Under the pieces are notes generated by a model. That model was not told where the DNA came from, ran no database searches, and worked only from the letters and a program-made list of their open reading frames with translations. From assembly GCA_037975125.1 (NCBI GenBank), contig CM075858.1:64051640-64115639 (forward strand): 64,000 bases of DNA. Direction: 5' to 3'. Origin of the DNA: Latrodectus hesperus. Taxonomy: Eukaryota > Arthropoda > Arachnida > Araneae > Theridiidae. The position numbers were made by a program, and so were the translations under genes. Below are positions 47,600-60,489 of the stretch, one piece after another; within the stretch, counting starts at the first letter, position 1; each line of letters begins with the position of its first letter.

Positions 47600-48300
47600 A
47601 GGAACAAAAAAATGGCGCCTTATCCAGGATTGACTTTTTCATGCAAATGGAAAACATAGGGTAAGAATTCTGCCCGTGGAGCATGGCATGGAGGGAGGGG
47701 GGGGGAGTCAGGGACCAAGTCTGCATAATGGCCGCCGTGATTTATCACGTGATCAGGGAGTCCATCTATTTCAAGGGACCATGAATGGCTCGATCCTGCT
47801 TTAACATGTAAATGCCCGCTTAGTCGTCCATTCAAGTTGTTCCCCCACCCCCTCAAAAATAGGATTGGAATATTTTTTTATTTTTTTCTCCTTCTGCTCT
47901 TATACTTTTCTTTTTCAGCATACATACGGCCGACCAAGTCAACCTCCACTCTACCCCCCAAGTGTGATATATATATTTTTTCGGATATATTTTCCCCCTC
48001 ATTGCTCGTTTGATTCTTTCCTTCCCCACCCCTTTGTCCTGTGGGGCGTGGAATAGGAAAAGGGTATTCGGAGTTTTCTTCTTCCTTAAGCAGTAAGTTA
48101 TGGCGGAAGAAACCACCAACTTTGTTTTCCTATTGAGGTAGAGAGAGAGAGAGAGAGGGAATGGGAAGTTTTTCGAGGGTCTCTAACTTATCGCGAGGGG
48201 CTAATAAAAGTTTTTTACTTTCTGTCTCCCCCCCCTGGAGTATTTATTTTTTCCAGCTCTCTCGGGAGGATGAGGCGTAATGGGTAATTGCATGTGCTTT
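47600..48300. other. GC-richer non-coding island 8
   Basis: Contains an octamer ATGCAAAT (47641-47648 as CATGCAAATGG), a palindromic E-box ATCACGTGAT (47744-47753), and ATGGC words at 47612, 47683, 47728 and 47785. A (GA)8-like run lies at 48141-48157, with long C and G homopolymers. Open frames (47620-47856, 47853-48119, 47865-48056) overlap on both strands and match nothing. It is a candidate regulatory block. Confidence 0.45.
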
Positions 48301-48724
48301 CCGTTGAAACAAAGTAATTATCCTGGCAATAAAGAAATTACTTTTCGGATTGCTGATGATTTTTTTTATACGTTAGAGTAATCTTTTTCCTAATGAAAGT
48401 GAAAATCTTGCATGAAAAACTTTTCAATTATTTGCATTGAAGAATAAACTGTTCAACAGCTATAAAATTTTTTTTTTGCCTGAAATGTTAAGAAAATTTG
48501 ACTTTGGTTAGGAATAAAATTTTTATTCTGAAATAGTGTATAAATTTCCTATTTTTTTTTAAACTACTACTATTTTATTAGTATTAACAGTTTTTTTCAA
48601 AAATTTTTTTATTTGTAGTTAAAAACTAGTCTTGATATGCTGTAACTATATCAAATGAACAAAAATATTCATTAAGCATCAATTCGATCTCGATTCTCAT
48701 CCAGCATTCATTTTACTTACTTAA
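48301..48724. other. AT-rich unassigned DNA
   Basis: Nothing supported. Confidence 0.4.
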
Positions 48725-48795
48725 GAGTGGCAGGAATCGAACCCTATGTCTTCCACAGTGAAGACTAAGTTTTACATTGTTCCACAGTAAATTCT
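48725..48795 (-). repeat. tRNA-like SINE head, minus strand
   Basis: On the minus strand, GGGTTCGATTCCTGCCACTC gives a perfect B box at 48733-48743. CTTCACTG-TGGAAGAC resembles an anticodon arm. The A-box region is decayed and no acceptor stem forms. Confidence 0.42.
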
Positions 48796-49290
48796 TCAAT
48801 TTATATACTTGTTTCAATTCACAATATGTGTTAATGAGTAATTAAAAATAGACACAATTATAGTAAATTTTATCTTTAGTAACTTTTTTCTGTCTGGCAA
48901 TATTATAATTTTTTTGATTGCATTTATTTATATAAAAATTAATTAAATTGAATACATTATTTTTATTTGCAGATATTATAGTCTAATTACGAGATTAATG
49001 TATTGATCTATCAACCAATCAGAAATATTACTATTATTATAATTTAAATAAATATAATAATATAATAAATATAATAAATTAAATAAATGTAATATTTATA
49101 ATGTTACATATATGACTGAATGCACCATTTGTAAATTTATAAATACGCGGGGCAAAACTCACTAAAAAGTTTTATTAATCTTTACAGATTGAATATTAAA
49201 GGTTACAACCTCAATTAAAATTTTAGTGTTAAATTTGACCATTTCAAAGTCCATAGCTTTGATAATATTCATAGTACTATTTTAGATATT
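48796..49290. other. AT-rich unassigned DNA
   Basis: Nothing supported. Confidence 0.35.
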
Positions 49291-49299
49291 GAAATTAAT

Positions 49300-51250
49300 C
49301 ATTTACGTTTAAATGAGGAAAACTGATACATATTATATCATAAAATTCATATATCTTTGGGAATTCATGATCTATTCAGCAGTTCAAAGATTAATTATAA
49401 TAATACCAAATCTCTCGTTAACAAGTTTTAAATTTAACACAGCACAAAAACTAAACATTTTAAAAGAGTATGGCAGAAGGAATAATAAACTCTTAACTTT
49501 TTTTAAGGTCCTCACTCTCAATACTTTCCAACATTGGTAGGATAAAAGTTTTGAACTGGAAAATCAGTTTGATAGTACTTATAATTATTCTTTTATAAAA
49601 ATTTTACAATTAATTAAAAAAAAAACAATGCTACTTTTTAGAATGCTTACAAAACATTAAAAGTTAATATTTTAAAATTTTATTTTTTGACATTTTTGAA
49701 TATAAATTAAATTTCAATAAAAAGAATAGCAAGCTTGATTAGTATATTATTTCTCTTAAACATCTTTTATATGATAAAATTCTATTTTCGGATTTTGTTA
49801 AAAAATAAAACCCGTAATTTCATTTTTCCATAAAAAAATTGAAATTAAATAAAAACTTTTAAATTAAATAAACAAAATGCATTAAAAGATTAATCATGAT
49901 TTACTGTTTGGAAGATATTTTTTATAATTATAAATTTTGTAATAATATGAAAATTAGTATGAAAATGTTGATTGTTTCTATAAAGATAAAAGATTGATTA
50001 AACTTGTAGATTCCTTTGTTGGTCATACAATTATAGGCAACACAGATATTGACTTAAACGCTGAATAAAGAAATATTTTCAATATGGTAATAAATGTGAA
50101 ACTATAAAATTTTATGATAATGAACATATCTTAATTTTCTCTTTTTTGATGCAAATAAATTTAAATTTAGAATACTTAAATACTATTCTATTCCAAAAGA
50201 ATATTTTTCATATTGGGTTTTTTTTAATAAATTTTTGTATATTTAAATAATACATTTAAATTTAAGATATTAAGTAAAATATATCTTAGTTATTTTTTTA
50301 AAGATTTCAAGAACATTTTCATTATTACACTAGCATATAAACAATTATGAATTTTTTCATAAAAAGTTTTACATACAGCTTTAAAATTAAGAACTTCTAA
50401 ATTCTAAAGCTCATGAAATAGTAAATTCCTCTAAAGCAACTATTTGTAAAAAATTCATGGATCTTTCTAAGGAGAAATTAATATTTAAATTTTAATAATA
50501 ATATCTATTATATAAATATTAATATAAAATTTCACAAAACTCCTATAGGATTCTAATACATTACTTATGAATTTAATTCTTATATGGAAAATTTTGGTTC
50601 TATTTTTGCAAATTATTTAAATATTGCTTTTAAAATTAGTTATAAAATTAAGAGTATCTGGATTATAAACAATATTAAATAAATAATATAGACTTTACAT
50701 CTTTGCATACAGTATATTATAGTTAATTATTTATTTTTAAAGATCTTTCTCCAAATATCCCTGTTGATAATATTTTTGATCTTTTGATATTTTACTTCAA
50801 TGAATTTAATTCCTTATTTAGCATAGACATAAAATATTGATATAAAACTGAAGAACTTTTTACGTTAATAATAATTTTTATAATGCCGAAAAACCATATA
50901 TACAGGTAAATAGAATGGATAGAATTCCCCAAGGATGCAGTTTTTTAAGTCTTCTTCATAATTCATTTTTGCATTATTTTGAAAATTTTATATAAAACAA
51001 ATGCCATATGCTTCAAACATGTAGAAGACTTCATAATATTAATTTCCTAAAATAATTTGAAGTAATTTCTTAAAAGATATATCCTGAAATGTTGAATTCC
51101 ATTCAAACAAATAATATCAGCTAATTATTAAACAAATAATAATGGTATTAATTAGTAGATATTTTTGTTGAAGTTAAAACACAACGTATAAAATAAACAC
51201 AACTATAATGAAACTAGTAAATTTTAATTTTAGGGGGTTAATAACTTCAT
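49300..51250 (+). pseudogene. Penelope-like element reverse transcriptase fossil
   Basis: Heavily decayed, but the motif order fits a Penelope-like RT. NTDIDLNAE-RNIFNM (about 50038-50090) fits the N-terminal 'LS...L...E...L..G' motif. PI-F, then NSYMENFGSIFANYLNIAFK (50545-50635), fits the region before the palm. LSPNIPVDNIFDLLIFYFNE (50745-50804) fits the 'SLFTNIP' motif. RIPQGCSFLSLLHNSFLHYF (50921-50980) fits RT motif B and beyond. CFKHVEDFIILIS (51009-51047) fits the catalytic 'YVDD' motif with two changes. Numerous stops and frameshifts break it. I find no GIY-YIG endonuclease. An open frame at 49313-49540 may belong to the N-terminal part. An ordinary LINE is the alternative, but it lacks the NIPVD motif. 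Confidence 0.55.
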
Positions 51251-52079
51251 TTGCAAAAATTAAAATATTCCATTAAAATTTATAAGGATTTAAAATTGTT
51301 TCCAACTAGATAGAATCTATGAAATTTGTAATGATACGAAAAAAATATTTGAAATCAAATTAAATGCTTAAAAATATTTTATTAAATAATAATGTACTAA
51401 TAAAATACCCTAAATAAGTACTAAGGCGTAGTAATTAAATTACAGAAGAGTCATTAAAGCCTTGGAATGTTTATAATAAGCTAGAGAAGAACTTGGTGTT
51501 TGTGCACTTAGCCTTCTTTGGTATTTATATTTTGAAGTTTTATTTGTCTTAGAATTTATTTTTATTATTATGTGGCAATACTTATTTAAATTTTATCAAT
51601 GTTATTTTTATATACCTATAAGTATTTACAGAAAATAGATAAATAATTTTTTGTAAAACTATTTGGCATTTTACGTCTATTTATCCACTGCTAATATACC
51701 AATTATTTTAAACTTTAAAATTTTTGATTTAAAGAAATTATACAAATATACAAATTGAATCATTCCATTTTTATTCAAGTGTATATTATTTATATTACCT
51801 TTGTCATTTAAGTATAGGATGATTTTCATAATTTTAATCACATAAAGTTACTTAAATATCAAATTTTTCACTTTTATAATACTGTTACGCATAATGCGTA
51901 AAAATTACTGCTGAAAATTGAAAGTAAAGAGAATAATATACAACTTCCCCATTTAAAACAAAATGAAATAGTTATCTACTTCAATAACAATGTTTATCAA
52001 AACACAAAAATTCATTGAATCAGTTAATAATTTCATGAACAGTAAAGCACAAATAATTTCTCACAAATAGGTATAATAC
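51251..52079. other. AT-rich unassigned DNA
   Basis: May include the 3' end of the Penelope-like fossil. Nothing else supported. Confidence 0.35.
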
Positions 52080-52350
52080 TTAAAAAGACAATCGTCATGG
52101 GATTTTCTGAAGTCATCAAATAACAATTAGTCCCCCTTTTATAGAGAGAAATCCCTACGTGCGTTCACATAGCAAACAGCATTAGGGATTTGCATTTTGT
52201 TAAAGTTGTTACTAGTTTCTTGGGACTTAACCTCCACTACAACTGATGAGCTATACGGGAAGTAATTATAATTCCCTTTTGATTTCATGCAGGGAATTTT
52301 CTCTTGTTTAAGGTTTTAATTTCCTGACAAGTAGAGGAGTATAATTTTTC
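52080..52350. other. Small mixed-composition island
   Basis: AAATCCCTA and TTAGGGATTTGCAT form an imperfect inverted pair around 52149-52196. CGGGAAGTAATTATAATTCC at 52257-52276 is partly palindromic around a TAATTA core. No ORF. Confidence 0.25.
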
Positions 52351-53214
<864 letters not shown>

Positions 53215-53770
53215 TTCGTGTCACGATGTATGTTCCCAATAAACTCCGAAACTACTGAACGGATTTTGATAAAATTTTGTAACCATTTATAATATGGTCC
53301 AACTTAAAAGATAGAATAGTTTTTATCTCTTAATTATTGATCTCAATATTTATTATACGATATTAGTGTATATTTATCAATTAGTTCTGTAAATTCCAAA
53401 TAGTTGGCGATTTAGCATCTAAGTTGCACAGGTATTCAGCAGATGGCGACGTGTTTATTTTTCTAGATTATACTATCTTCCAGAGAAAATTAACGTGCGC
53501 GCGCAATCGCATGGTTGAATATAGAATTTACATATATTTTCATGATATATAATCATACTGTAACAATTTTTCGTGAATCATTTTTATAATTATACTTTGT
53601 ATTGTGTTATTACTGTGCAGTTTTCAATTTGAATATTTTGAATATAATTAGTAAAATAAAATTTTATTTATTACTGTTTTTCTCTACTAATTTTCATACC
53701 ACCTCGAAAACATGTAAGTATTTCTTGAAAGCCTTTTATTTTTTTTATTTTTATTTTATAATTTGATAAT

Positions 53771-54379
53771 TGGCTCTGTAATCGTGCCATTTTGGCAGCA
53801 AGAAACGTTGATGTGAACGAAATTAACTTCCACATACAACAGATGTTGCCCGTTGATTTGATGTCTTTTAAATCAATCGACACAGTTAGTGATGAAAACG
53901 AAGCCGTAAACTTTCCAACTGAGTTTTTGAATTCTCTGGATATGGCAGGAATGCCACCACACAATCTTCATTTGAAAATTGGTTCACCAATTATTCTTCT
54001 ACGTAATTCAAACCCACCTCAATTATGTAACGGTACACGCTTAGTCATAAAAAATGACCGAAAATATTCTCGAAGCAACAATTTTGACGAGAAAATTTAA
54101 AGGAGATATCGTCCTGTAGCCACGTTTTCACTGATAGCGTCAGAATCTCCAATACCGTTTAAAAGACTACAATTTCCGATTTGTTTAGCTTTTGCGATGA
54201 CCATAAATAAATCTATAGGCAAAACAATGTCTATTTGCGGTTTGGATTTGAAAAACACATGTTTCTCACATGGACAGCTATATGTTTCTTGCTCACGTGT
54301 AGGAAAACCATCAAATCTCTTCGTGTTAGCGAAAGACAGGTTAACCAGGAATGTTGTACACAAAAAAGTACTTAGATAA
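53771..54379 (+). pseudogene. Helitron Rep-helicase, C-terminal PIF1-like helicase tail
   Basis: Reads CNRAILAARNVDVNEINFHI, FLNSLDMAGMPPHNLHLKIG, IILLRNSNPPQLCNGTRLVI; then after a frameshift near 54055 KFKGDIV, RISNTV or, in the third frame, SPIPFKRLQFPICLAFAMTI; and finally CGLDLKNTCFSHGQLYVSCS, RVGKPSNLFVLAKDRLTRNV. These are the last helicase motifs of Helitron proteins (LMRNLDP-LCNGTRL; TINKSQGQT; YVACSRV). The glutamine of the SQGQT motif appears as Ile (TINKSIGKTM). The protein would unwind DNA during rolling-circle transposition. The Rep nuclease and the Walker motifs are deleted, so it is inactive. It is open over most of its length, which suggests moderate age. Confidence 0.88.
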
Positions 54380-54731
54380 TTTTTAGTTTTAATACTTTAA
54401 AATTGAAAAAATAATAGTTCGATGTCAATGTTATCTACCTCATTTATAACAATTTATTTTTAGATGTTTTTAATTTATATAGTATATTTTGTACCTAAGT
54501 CACTGATTACAAACTATAATTTAATATAAGATGAATAAAATGTAAATTCAGAAAGTATATGTTGGTTTGTGCTTAATTTCAAAATTTCGATACTTTACCT
54601 ATTTTAAATTTTTGCGAAATGTTTTATTTTTAATCTCATATGAATGAACCCATTTTAAATTTTTTTAGAAAATATTAATTTGATTGTATCCAAGAATTAG
54701 TAAAAAATTGATTCAATGTATTATAAAAACT

Positions 54732-54753
54732 CAGCCACTGCAAAGCGTGGCTG
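54732..54753 (+). repeat. Helitron 3' subterminal hairpin (copy 2)
   Basis: Identical to the hairpin of copy 1 (7-bp stem, TGCAAAGC loop) and followed by GGTCAGC. Confidence 0.87.
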
Positions 54754-54761
54754 GGTCAGCT

Positions 54762-55121
<360 letters not shown>

Positions 55122-55194
55122 ATAAGTTATGTAAAGTTGGGATTCAATTAAAGTGATATTCAAAATAAGTTATGTAAAGTTGGGATTCAATTAA
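55122..55194. repeat. 30-bp exact direct repeat, spacing 43 bp
   Basis: ATAAGTTATGTAAAGTTGGG plus ATTCAATTAA occurs at 55122-55151 and again at 55165-55194 with no difference. Recent local duplication. Confidence 0.92.
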
Positions 55195-55219
55195 GTAAAA
55201 TATTACTTATGAAAATACT

Positions 55220-55860
55220 TCGCTTACAATTTTTATTTTTCTAGAACATTTAAGGAAAAATAGCACTTTGAAATTAAAATATTTTTAAATATTTTTCGGA
55301 AATTTTCTCTTGAAAAAGTACTGGAATACTATTAAAAGCAAATAAAAATTAAACGTATTTATCCATAAATACCTTGGTTTTCATTTTTAAATTTTTTATT
55401 AAATTATCATGAAACCAGAAATTAAATGATAATTAAATACATAGCTATTTCGAAACAGATCTAATTACAAAAATATGTGTCAATGCTTGATATTTTTAAA
55501 AATATTTTCCCAAGTATCTATATTTGTTTGATATCAGAACAAATGAAAAATACGAAGTATACGATAAAAACACAATTCCATGTATCGTTTTTTTATTAAA
55601 AAAGTTTAGAATAAAAGCTTGGGATTTGCTTTTTTTAATTTTTTATGAATTAATCATGAAAGTAATTATTTAATGATCATTAAATACACAGCTATTTCTT
55701 GAGCAAACTTAGATGTAAAACATTCTGCGTCAGTACTTGAGTTTTTTTAAGTATTTTTACTAGCATCTATTTTTCTTTATTTTGATAGCAAAACAAGTGA
55801 AAAAAATCGATGTAATCTACTATAAACACACAAGTCCACCCATCTTTTTTTTTCTATAAA
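55220..55860. repeat. Old tandem repeat, about 248-bp period, about 2.5 units
   Basis: TTAAATACATAGCTATTTC at 55432 and TTAAATACACAGCTATTTC at 55680 are followed in both copies by variants of CTTAGATGTAAAA-AT, GTCARTACTTGA-TTTTTTAA and TATTTTTACTAGCATCTAT. Before them both have CTTGG-TTT-C-TTTTTAA-TTTTTTAT and ATCATGAAA. A partial copy precedes at 55230-55330. Confidence 0.75.
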
Positions 55861-56209
55861 AAATATTAGAAAAATTTCCAGAAAAATACATTATGCGATA
55901 TGTTCCGTAGTTGACAAAGCGATATTGAGAGTTTTTCAATAGATTTCCAATTTTTTCCCCTTCCATCTTATGACAGAAGGGATATCGGAATAGGAGGGGA
56001 AAAAAACTTTTTCAATTCTATCCGAGTTGGGATTTGAGAAGCAGAAGTAAAGGAAAAAGAGAAGCAAAAATTGAAAGAGTAGTCCAATGAAAAATGAAGC
56101 TGTTGATATCTCCAAATAAATAATGTCTTCACTTTGAAGTGTGGAAGAAAAAGTGTTTCGCTCCCAATGGAACTAGGGCTTTCTTCTTAACGCAAAGGGA
56201 AAGAAACCC
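55861..56209. other. Mixed-composition sequence before the satellite
   Basis: A short GC-richer patch with CTTCCATCTTATGACAGAAGGGATATCGG (55961-55989) and purine-rich stretches. No gene. Confidence 0.3.
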
Positions 56210-57270
56210 GAAGACGTAGTATCTTTTTGATGAAGGTAGAATGTTTCTACAAGAGAAAAGCTGAAAAGGTGAAATTGATGGTTTTGGCATCATTTCGAGG
56301 TAAAAGCACTGTACAATTCCAGTACAATGCTTGAAAAAGAATGGTTTTTGTTAATAATTAAAAGTTCAGACTCTGACGACTTTTAAAGTTCAAATACTCT
56401 TTTGTATAGAACATTGTAAACGAAGACTTAGAATCTTTTTAACAAAGTAAAATATTTCTACAAGAGAAAAGCCGAAAAGGTGAAATTGATGGTTTTGGCA
56501 TCATTTCGAGGTAAAAGCACTGTACAATTCCAGTGCTATCCTGAAAAAGAAGGGTTTTTGTTAATAATTAAAAGTTCAAAATCTGAGGACTTTTAAAGTT
56601 TAAATACTCTTTTGTATAGAACATTGTAAATGAAGACTTAAAATACCTTTTCAATAAAGTAAAATATTTCTACAAGAGAAAAGCCGAAAAGGTGAAATTG
56701 ATGGTTTTGGCATTATCTCGAGGTAAAAACACTGTACAATTCCAGTGCTATCCTGAAAAAGAAGGGTTTTTGTTAATAATTAAAAGTTCAAAATCTGACG
56801 ACTTTTAAAGTTTAAATACTCTTTTGTATAGAACATTGTAAATGAGGACTTAAAATATCTTTTCAATGAAGTAAAATGTTTTTATGAGGGAAAAGCCGAA
56901 AAGGTGAAATTGATGGTTTTGGCATCATTTCAAGGTAAAAGTACTGTACAATTCCAGTGTTATCTTGAAAAAGAATTTTTTTTGTTCAGAATTAAAATTT
57001 CAGACTCTGACGACTTTTAAAGTTCAAATATTCTTTTGTAAAGAACTTATAAATAAAGATTTAAAATCTTTTTAATGAAGCAAAATGTTTCTAAGAGAGA
57101 AAAGCTTAAAAAATCGAGTAGTTGATTTCCATCGACATTTGTAAGTGAAAGACCAATTTGACACAAGTGTTCATTTAATTATTAATTACTATAACTATTT
57201 ATAGCTGCTAATGAGTGAAAGTAAAAATCAATAGTTAAAAACTGATTAAAAGTTAAATGTATTTTTAATT
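56210..57270. repeat. About 211-bp satellite array, 5 units
   Basis: The anchor GAAGAC(T)TAGAATCTTTT begins units at 56210, 56422, 56632, 56844 and about 57054, giving periods of 212, 210, 212 and 210 bp. A second anchor, GAAATTGATGGTTTTGGCAT, recurs at 56271, 56482, 56694 and 56906. Units 2 and 3 are very similar and unit 5 is strongly decayed. Each unit carries GTACAATTCCAGTGCTATC and GAAAAAGAAGGGTTTTTGTT phrases. No frame is open throughout. Confidence 0.95.
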
Positions 57271-57454
57271 AAAAATTTTTGTAATTAGAATTATTTGCTA
57301 CTGCTTAATTTTTATAGGTAAAATTAATTAATAATGGAAAGATTAACAGTGAAAGTAACCATTGAATCGATAATTAGAAACTGTTAACACTTAAAATTTT
57401 AAACTTTAGCAGCTTATGTTTTTAAAAGTTATGCTGTCAATGAACAGATAAAGT
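57271..57454. other. AT-rich spacer inside the decayed satellite zone
   Basis: No clear monomer can be recognised here. Possibly an unrecognisably diverged unit or an insertion. Confidence 0.35.
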
Positions 57455-57775
57455 ATTTTAATGAAGACAGAATAGAAAAGTTGAAACCGAGGATTCTAGA
57501 ATCATTTCGAGTAGCAAGGTAAAGAAAGTGCAGTACAATTATTGTATTCATTTAAAAAGCACTGGATACTATTGATAATAAAAAGTTCGAGATTTGATAG
57601 ATTTCAAATAAAGTTAAAATATGCAAACTACATTGTCAATGTGAAGACTTGACATCTTTTTAAAAAGGTAGAGTGTTTTTATTAGGAAAAAAGCGTTGCA
57701 GGTGAAATAGTTATTTTGACATTATTTGAAGGTGAAAATGCCTAAAATTCTAATGTTATTGCAAATGTAACTTAG
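57455..57775. repeat. Decayed flank of the 211-bp satellite, about 1.5 units
   Basis: GAATCATTTCGAG-AGCAAGGTAAAG, then GCAGTACAATTATTGTATTC, then AAAAAGCACTGGATACTATTGATAATAAAAAGTTCGAGA, match the core unit with many changes. The next unit starts with GAAGACTTGACATCTTTTTA at about 57640 and contains GGTGAAATAGTTATTTTGACATTATTTGAAGGTGAAAA. The spacing is close to the main array. Confidence 0.7.
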
Positions 57776-58439
57776 AAATTAACTAGTTATTAAAATTAGA
57801 TATTTTTGTTTAGTTTTTATATTTAGAAATTAATAATTGTAATTATTAAATTCATAATTAGTTAATTATTAATAATTCTTTTATATAATAATCAATTTTT
57901 GTATATATTATTATGATAATTAGTTAATAATAAAATTAGTTAATTATTATTTAGAATGGTAAAAAATTCTTAGTTACACATTTTGTTAATAGCAAGAAAA
58001 AATTTTTTTTCAATTTACGCACACACATATATATACGTATATATATATTATAATATGGACTCAATTTGTTTTCCATCAAAACTTTGATGAGAAATTTAGC
58101 TTTGGAAGTACTAGATATATTTCTGGGTTTGTGGAATTAATCCTCGTATTTAGCATTATCAATTAATCCTAAGTTTCGTGATTCACTTGTCACTCGAGAT
58201 ACAAAGCTTTGACCCCTTCTGACCAAAGGAGAGAATCACCATATATATATATATATATGCACACTCACTTACAGATATATATATACATGAAAATCATCCA
58301 GTGATCATTGGCAAAATGGCCAAAGCTCTCTGCTTGACCATTTGGGCTTCAAATTCTGACCGTTAGGGCATACGGCGATCAGGCAGTGATAACACCATTA
58401 CCTATGATTTAGAACGATCATACTCTGATAGCCATATAC
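57776..58439. other. AT-rich unassigned DNA with small (TA) runs
   Basis: (TA) runs at 58027-58049 and 58233-58258. A patch at 58280-58440 is slightly GC-richer and leads into the CpG island. Confidence 0.35.
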
Positions 58440-59160
58440 GTTCCAGGGGGAGGGGATGGGAGGTCTAGTAAAATCACCTCTTCCAACCCCCCTTGCCAGC
58501 TTTCGTAATATATTTGACGAAAGAGCTCCTTCCCGAACGGTGTTGAATGCAAATTCCTGGGGCGCGCGGGGCGTAAATCACTGGCAGCGGGAAAGGGCGC
58601 AATTTAAAGCCAGTTATTGGTGCGAGACAATCAGTAGTGGCAGCGGTGGAGAATTGCATGGGCGTGTAGGGAGGGATGCAAGTGTGGACCGGGGCGGCCG
58701 AGAGAGCATTTCCCCTCGTTATGCTAATGCCGACACGGCCGGACGAACGTACAAACGTTTCGGCGGCGGAATTAACCGAACCGCCGGCCTGTAAATAATT
58801 TAATATTCCACTTGGCGTCGACAACATGCAAACTAATTTACCGCCGCTCGCCGCTGCAAGTCCCTCTAGGCGGGGGGAGGAAAGCACGGGGTGGCCGAGT
58901 ACTGAATGGGTGGGGGAAAGGGGGATGGAGATGTAGCACGAGGCGTAAGCGAAGCGATGCTATGAAGTGGTCAGAAAATGTTGGCCTCGCTGAGTTTCGG
59001 ATTCGAATCAGTGAGCAGTGATCGCTGATAGTTGCGTTTTCGCGCTGGAAGAGAGCTGAGTTGTCTGCCTCCTGCTCCTGGTTAATGCGTTTCAGCACGA
59101 ATGAATGTCTCGGAAAAATTGAGCTACTATGCTCTTCCGCCATTTTTGTTTCACTTTTAG
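58440..59160. promoter_or_regulatory. CpG-dense island, candidate promoter or deeply conserved element
   Basis: The GC-richest block of the window and the only one dense in CpG: the 60-bp rows at 58561, 58681 and 58741 hold 6, 6 and 9 CpGs, while most background rows have none or one. It contains ATGCAAAT (58547-58554), ATGCTAAT (58721-58728), ACGTACAAACGTTTCGG (58748-58764), an inverted repeat CGGCGG...CCGCCG around GGAATTAACCGAA, and ACATGCAAACTAATTTA (58824-58840). Frames of 112, 137 and 101 codons overlap on both strands, as GC-rich non-coding DNA gives, and none resembles a protein. An unannotated 5' exon with promoter remains possible. Confidence 0.5.
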
Positions 59161-59898
59161 AAGTGTCGCCGTGAAATGATTGTTTTCTGCGTCATTTTAA
59201 TTTCCTCCTTTTTTTAATTGAAGTTACTATCCCTTTTACTTTTCCTTAGCATTAAATATAAGTTATAAACACATTTTATTATTTGATACTTTTTTATAGA
59301 ATATACATAATCCTTTTTAATCTGAAAATGTCTCATATTTTTAATGGAAAATAGAAATAGATTGTAAATTTGAAACATTTATTAAGAAATAAATCTCAAA
59401 TTAATTTTTGAGAATGATTTCTGCTTAGAATATTGCAGAAAGTAAAGAGAAATAAAATTATAAAATTTATAAGATTTAATGTATAAAGATTGTTTTAATT
59501 TCTTAATGTATAAAGAGTTAATGACATTTATTCACTCTGGTCTCTAGATAATTTTAATCTACAAGACGGCTCAGTGTTAGTTATTTCAAATCTGCTTTCA
59601 AGACTGATTTTAATAGCTTGAATTAGTCAAATAAAGAAAACCAAATCATAATTTTCATTTAAAAATGGTCTAACAGTATGAAAATTAATTTTATATATTT
59701 CTATTTCCAATTTTATATGATATTTCTTTAATAAACTTATAAGAAAAATTTTCTCTGTTTTCAGAAATACTACGTTTTATAATTATATAATTTAGAGATG
59801 TTTTAAATTTCTTATAATCGATTTGAATAATTGTATTTTGTCAAAAAGCCATATTTAAAAGACAACAATTTTAAAATTTACAACAAATGTAACAAAAG
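59161..59898. other. AT-rich unassigned DNA
   Basis: Nothing supported. Confidence 0.4.

Positions 59899-60489
<591 letters not shown>

Noticed and set aside
58456..59143. Frames of 112, 137 and 101 codons across the CpG-dense island
   Set aside because: They overlap on opposite strands, resemble no family, and GC-rich DNA lacks stops by composition. Kept as a candidate regulatory region.
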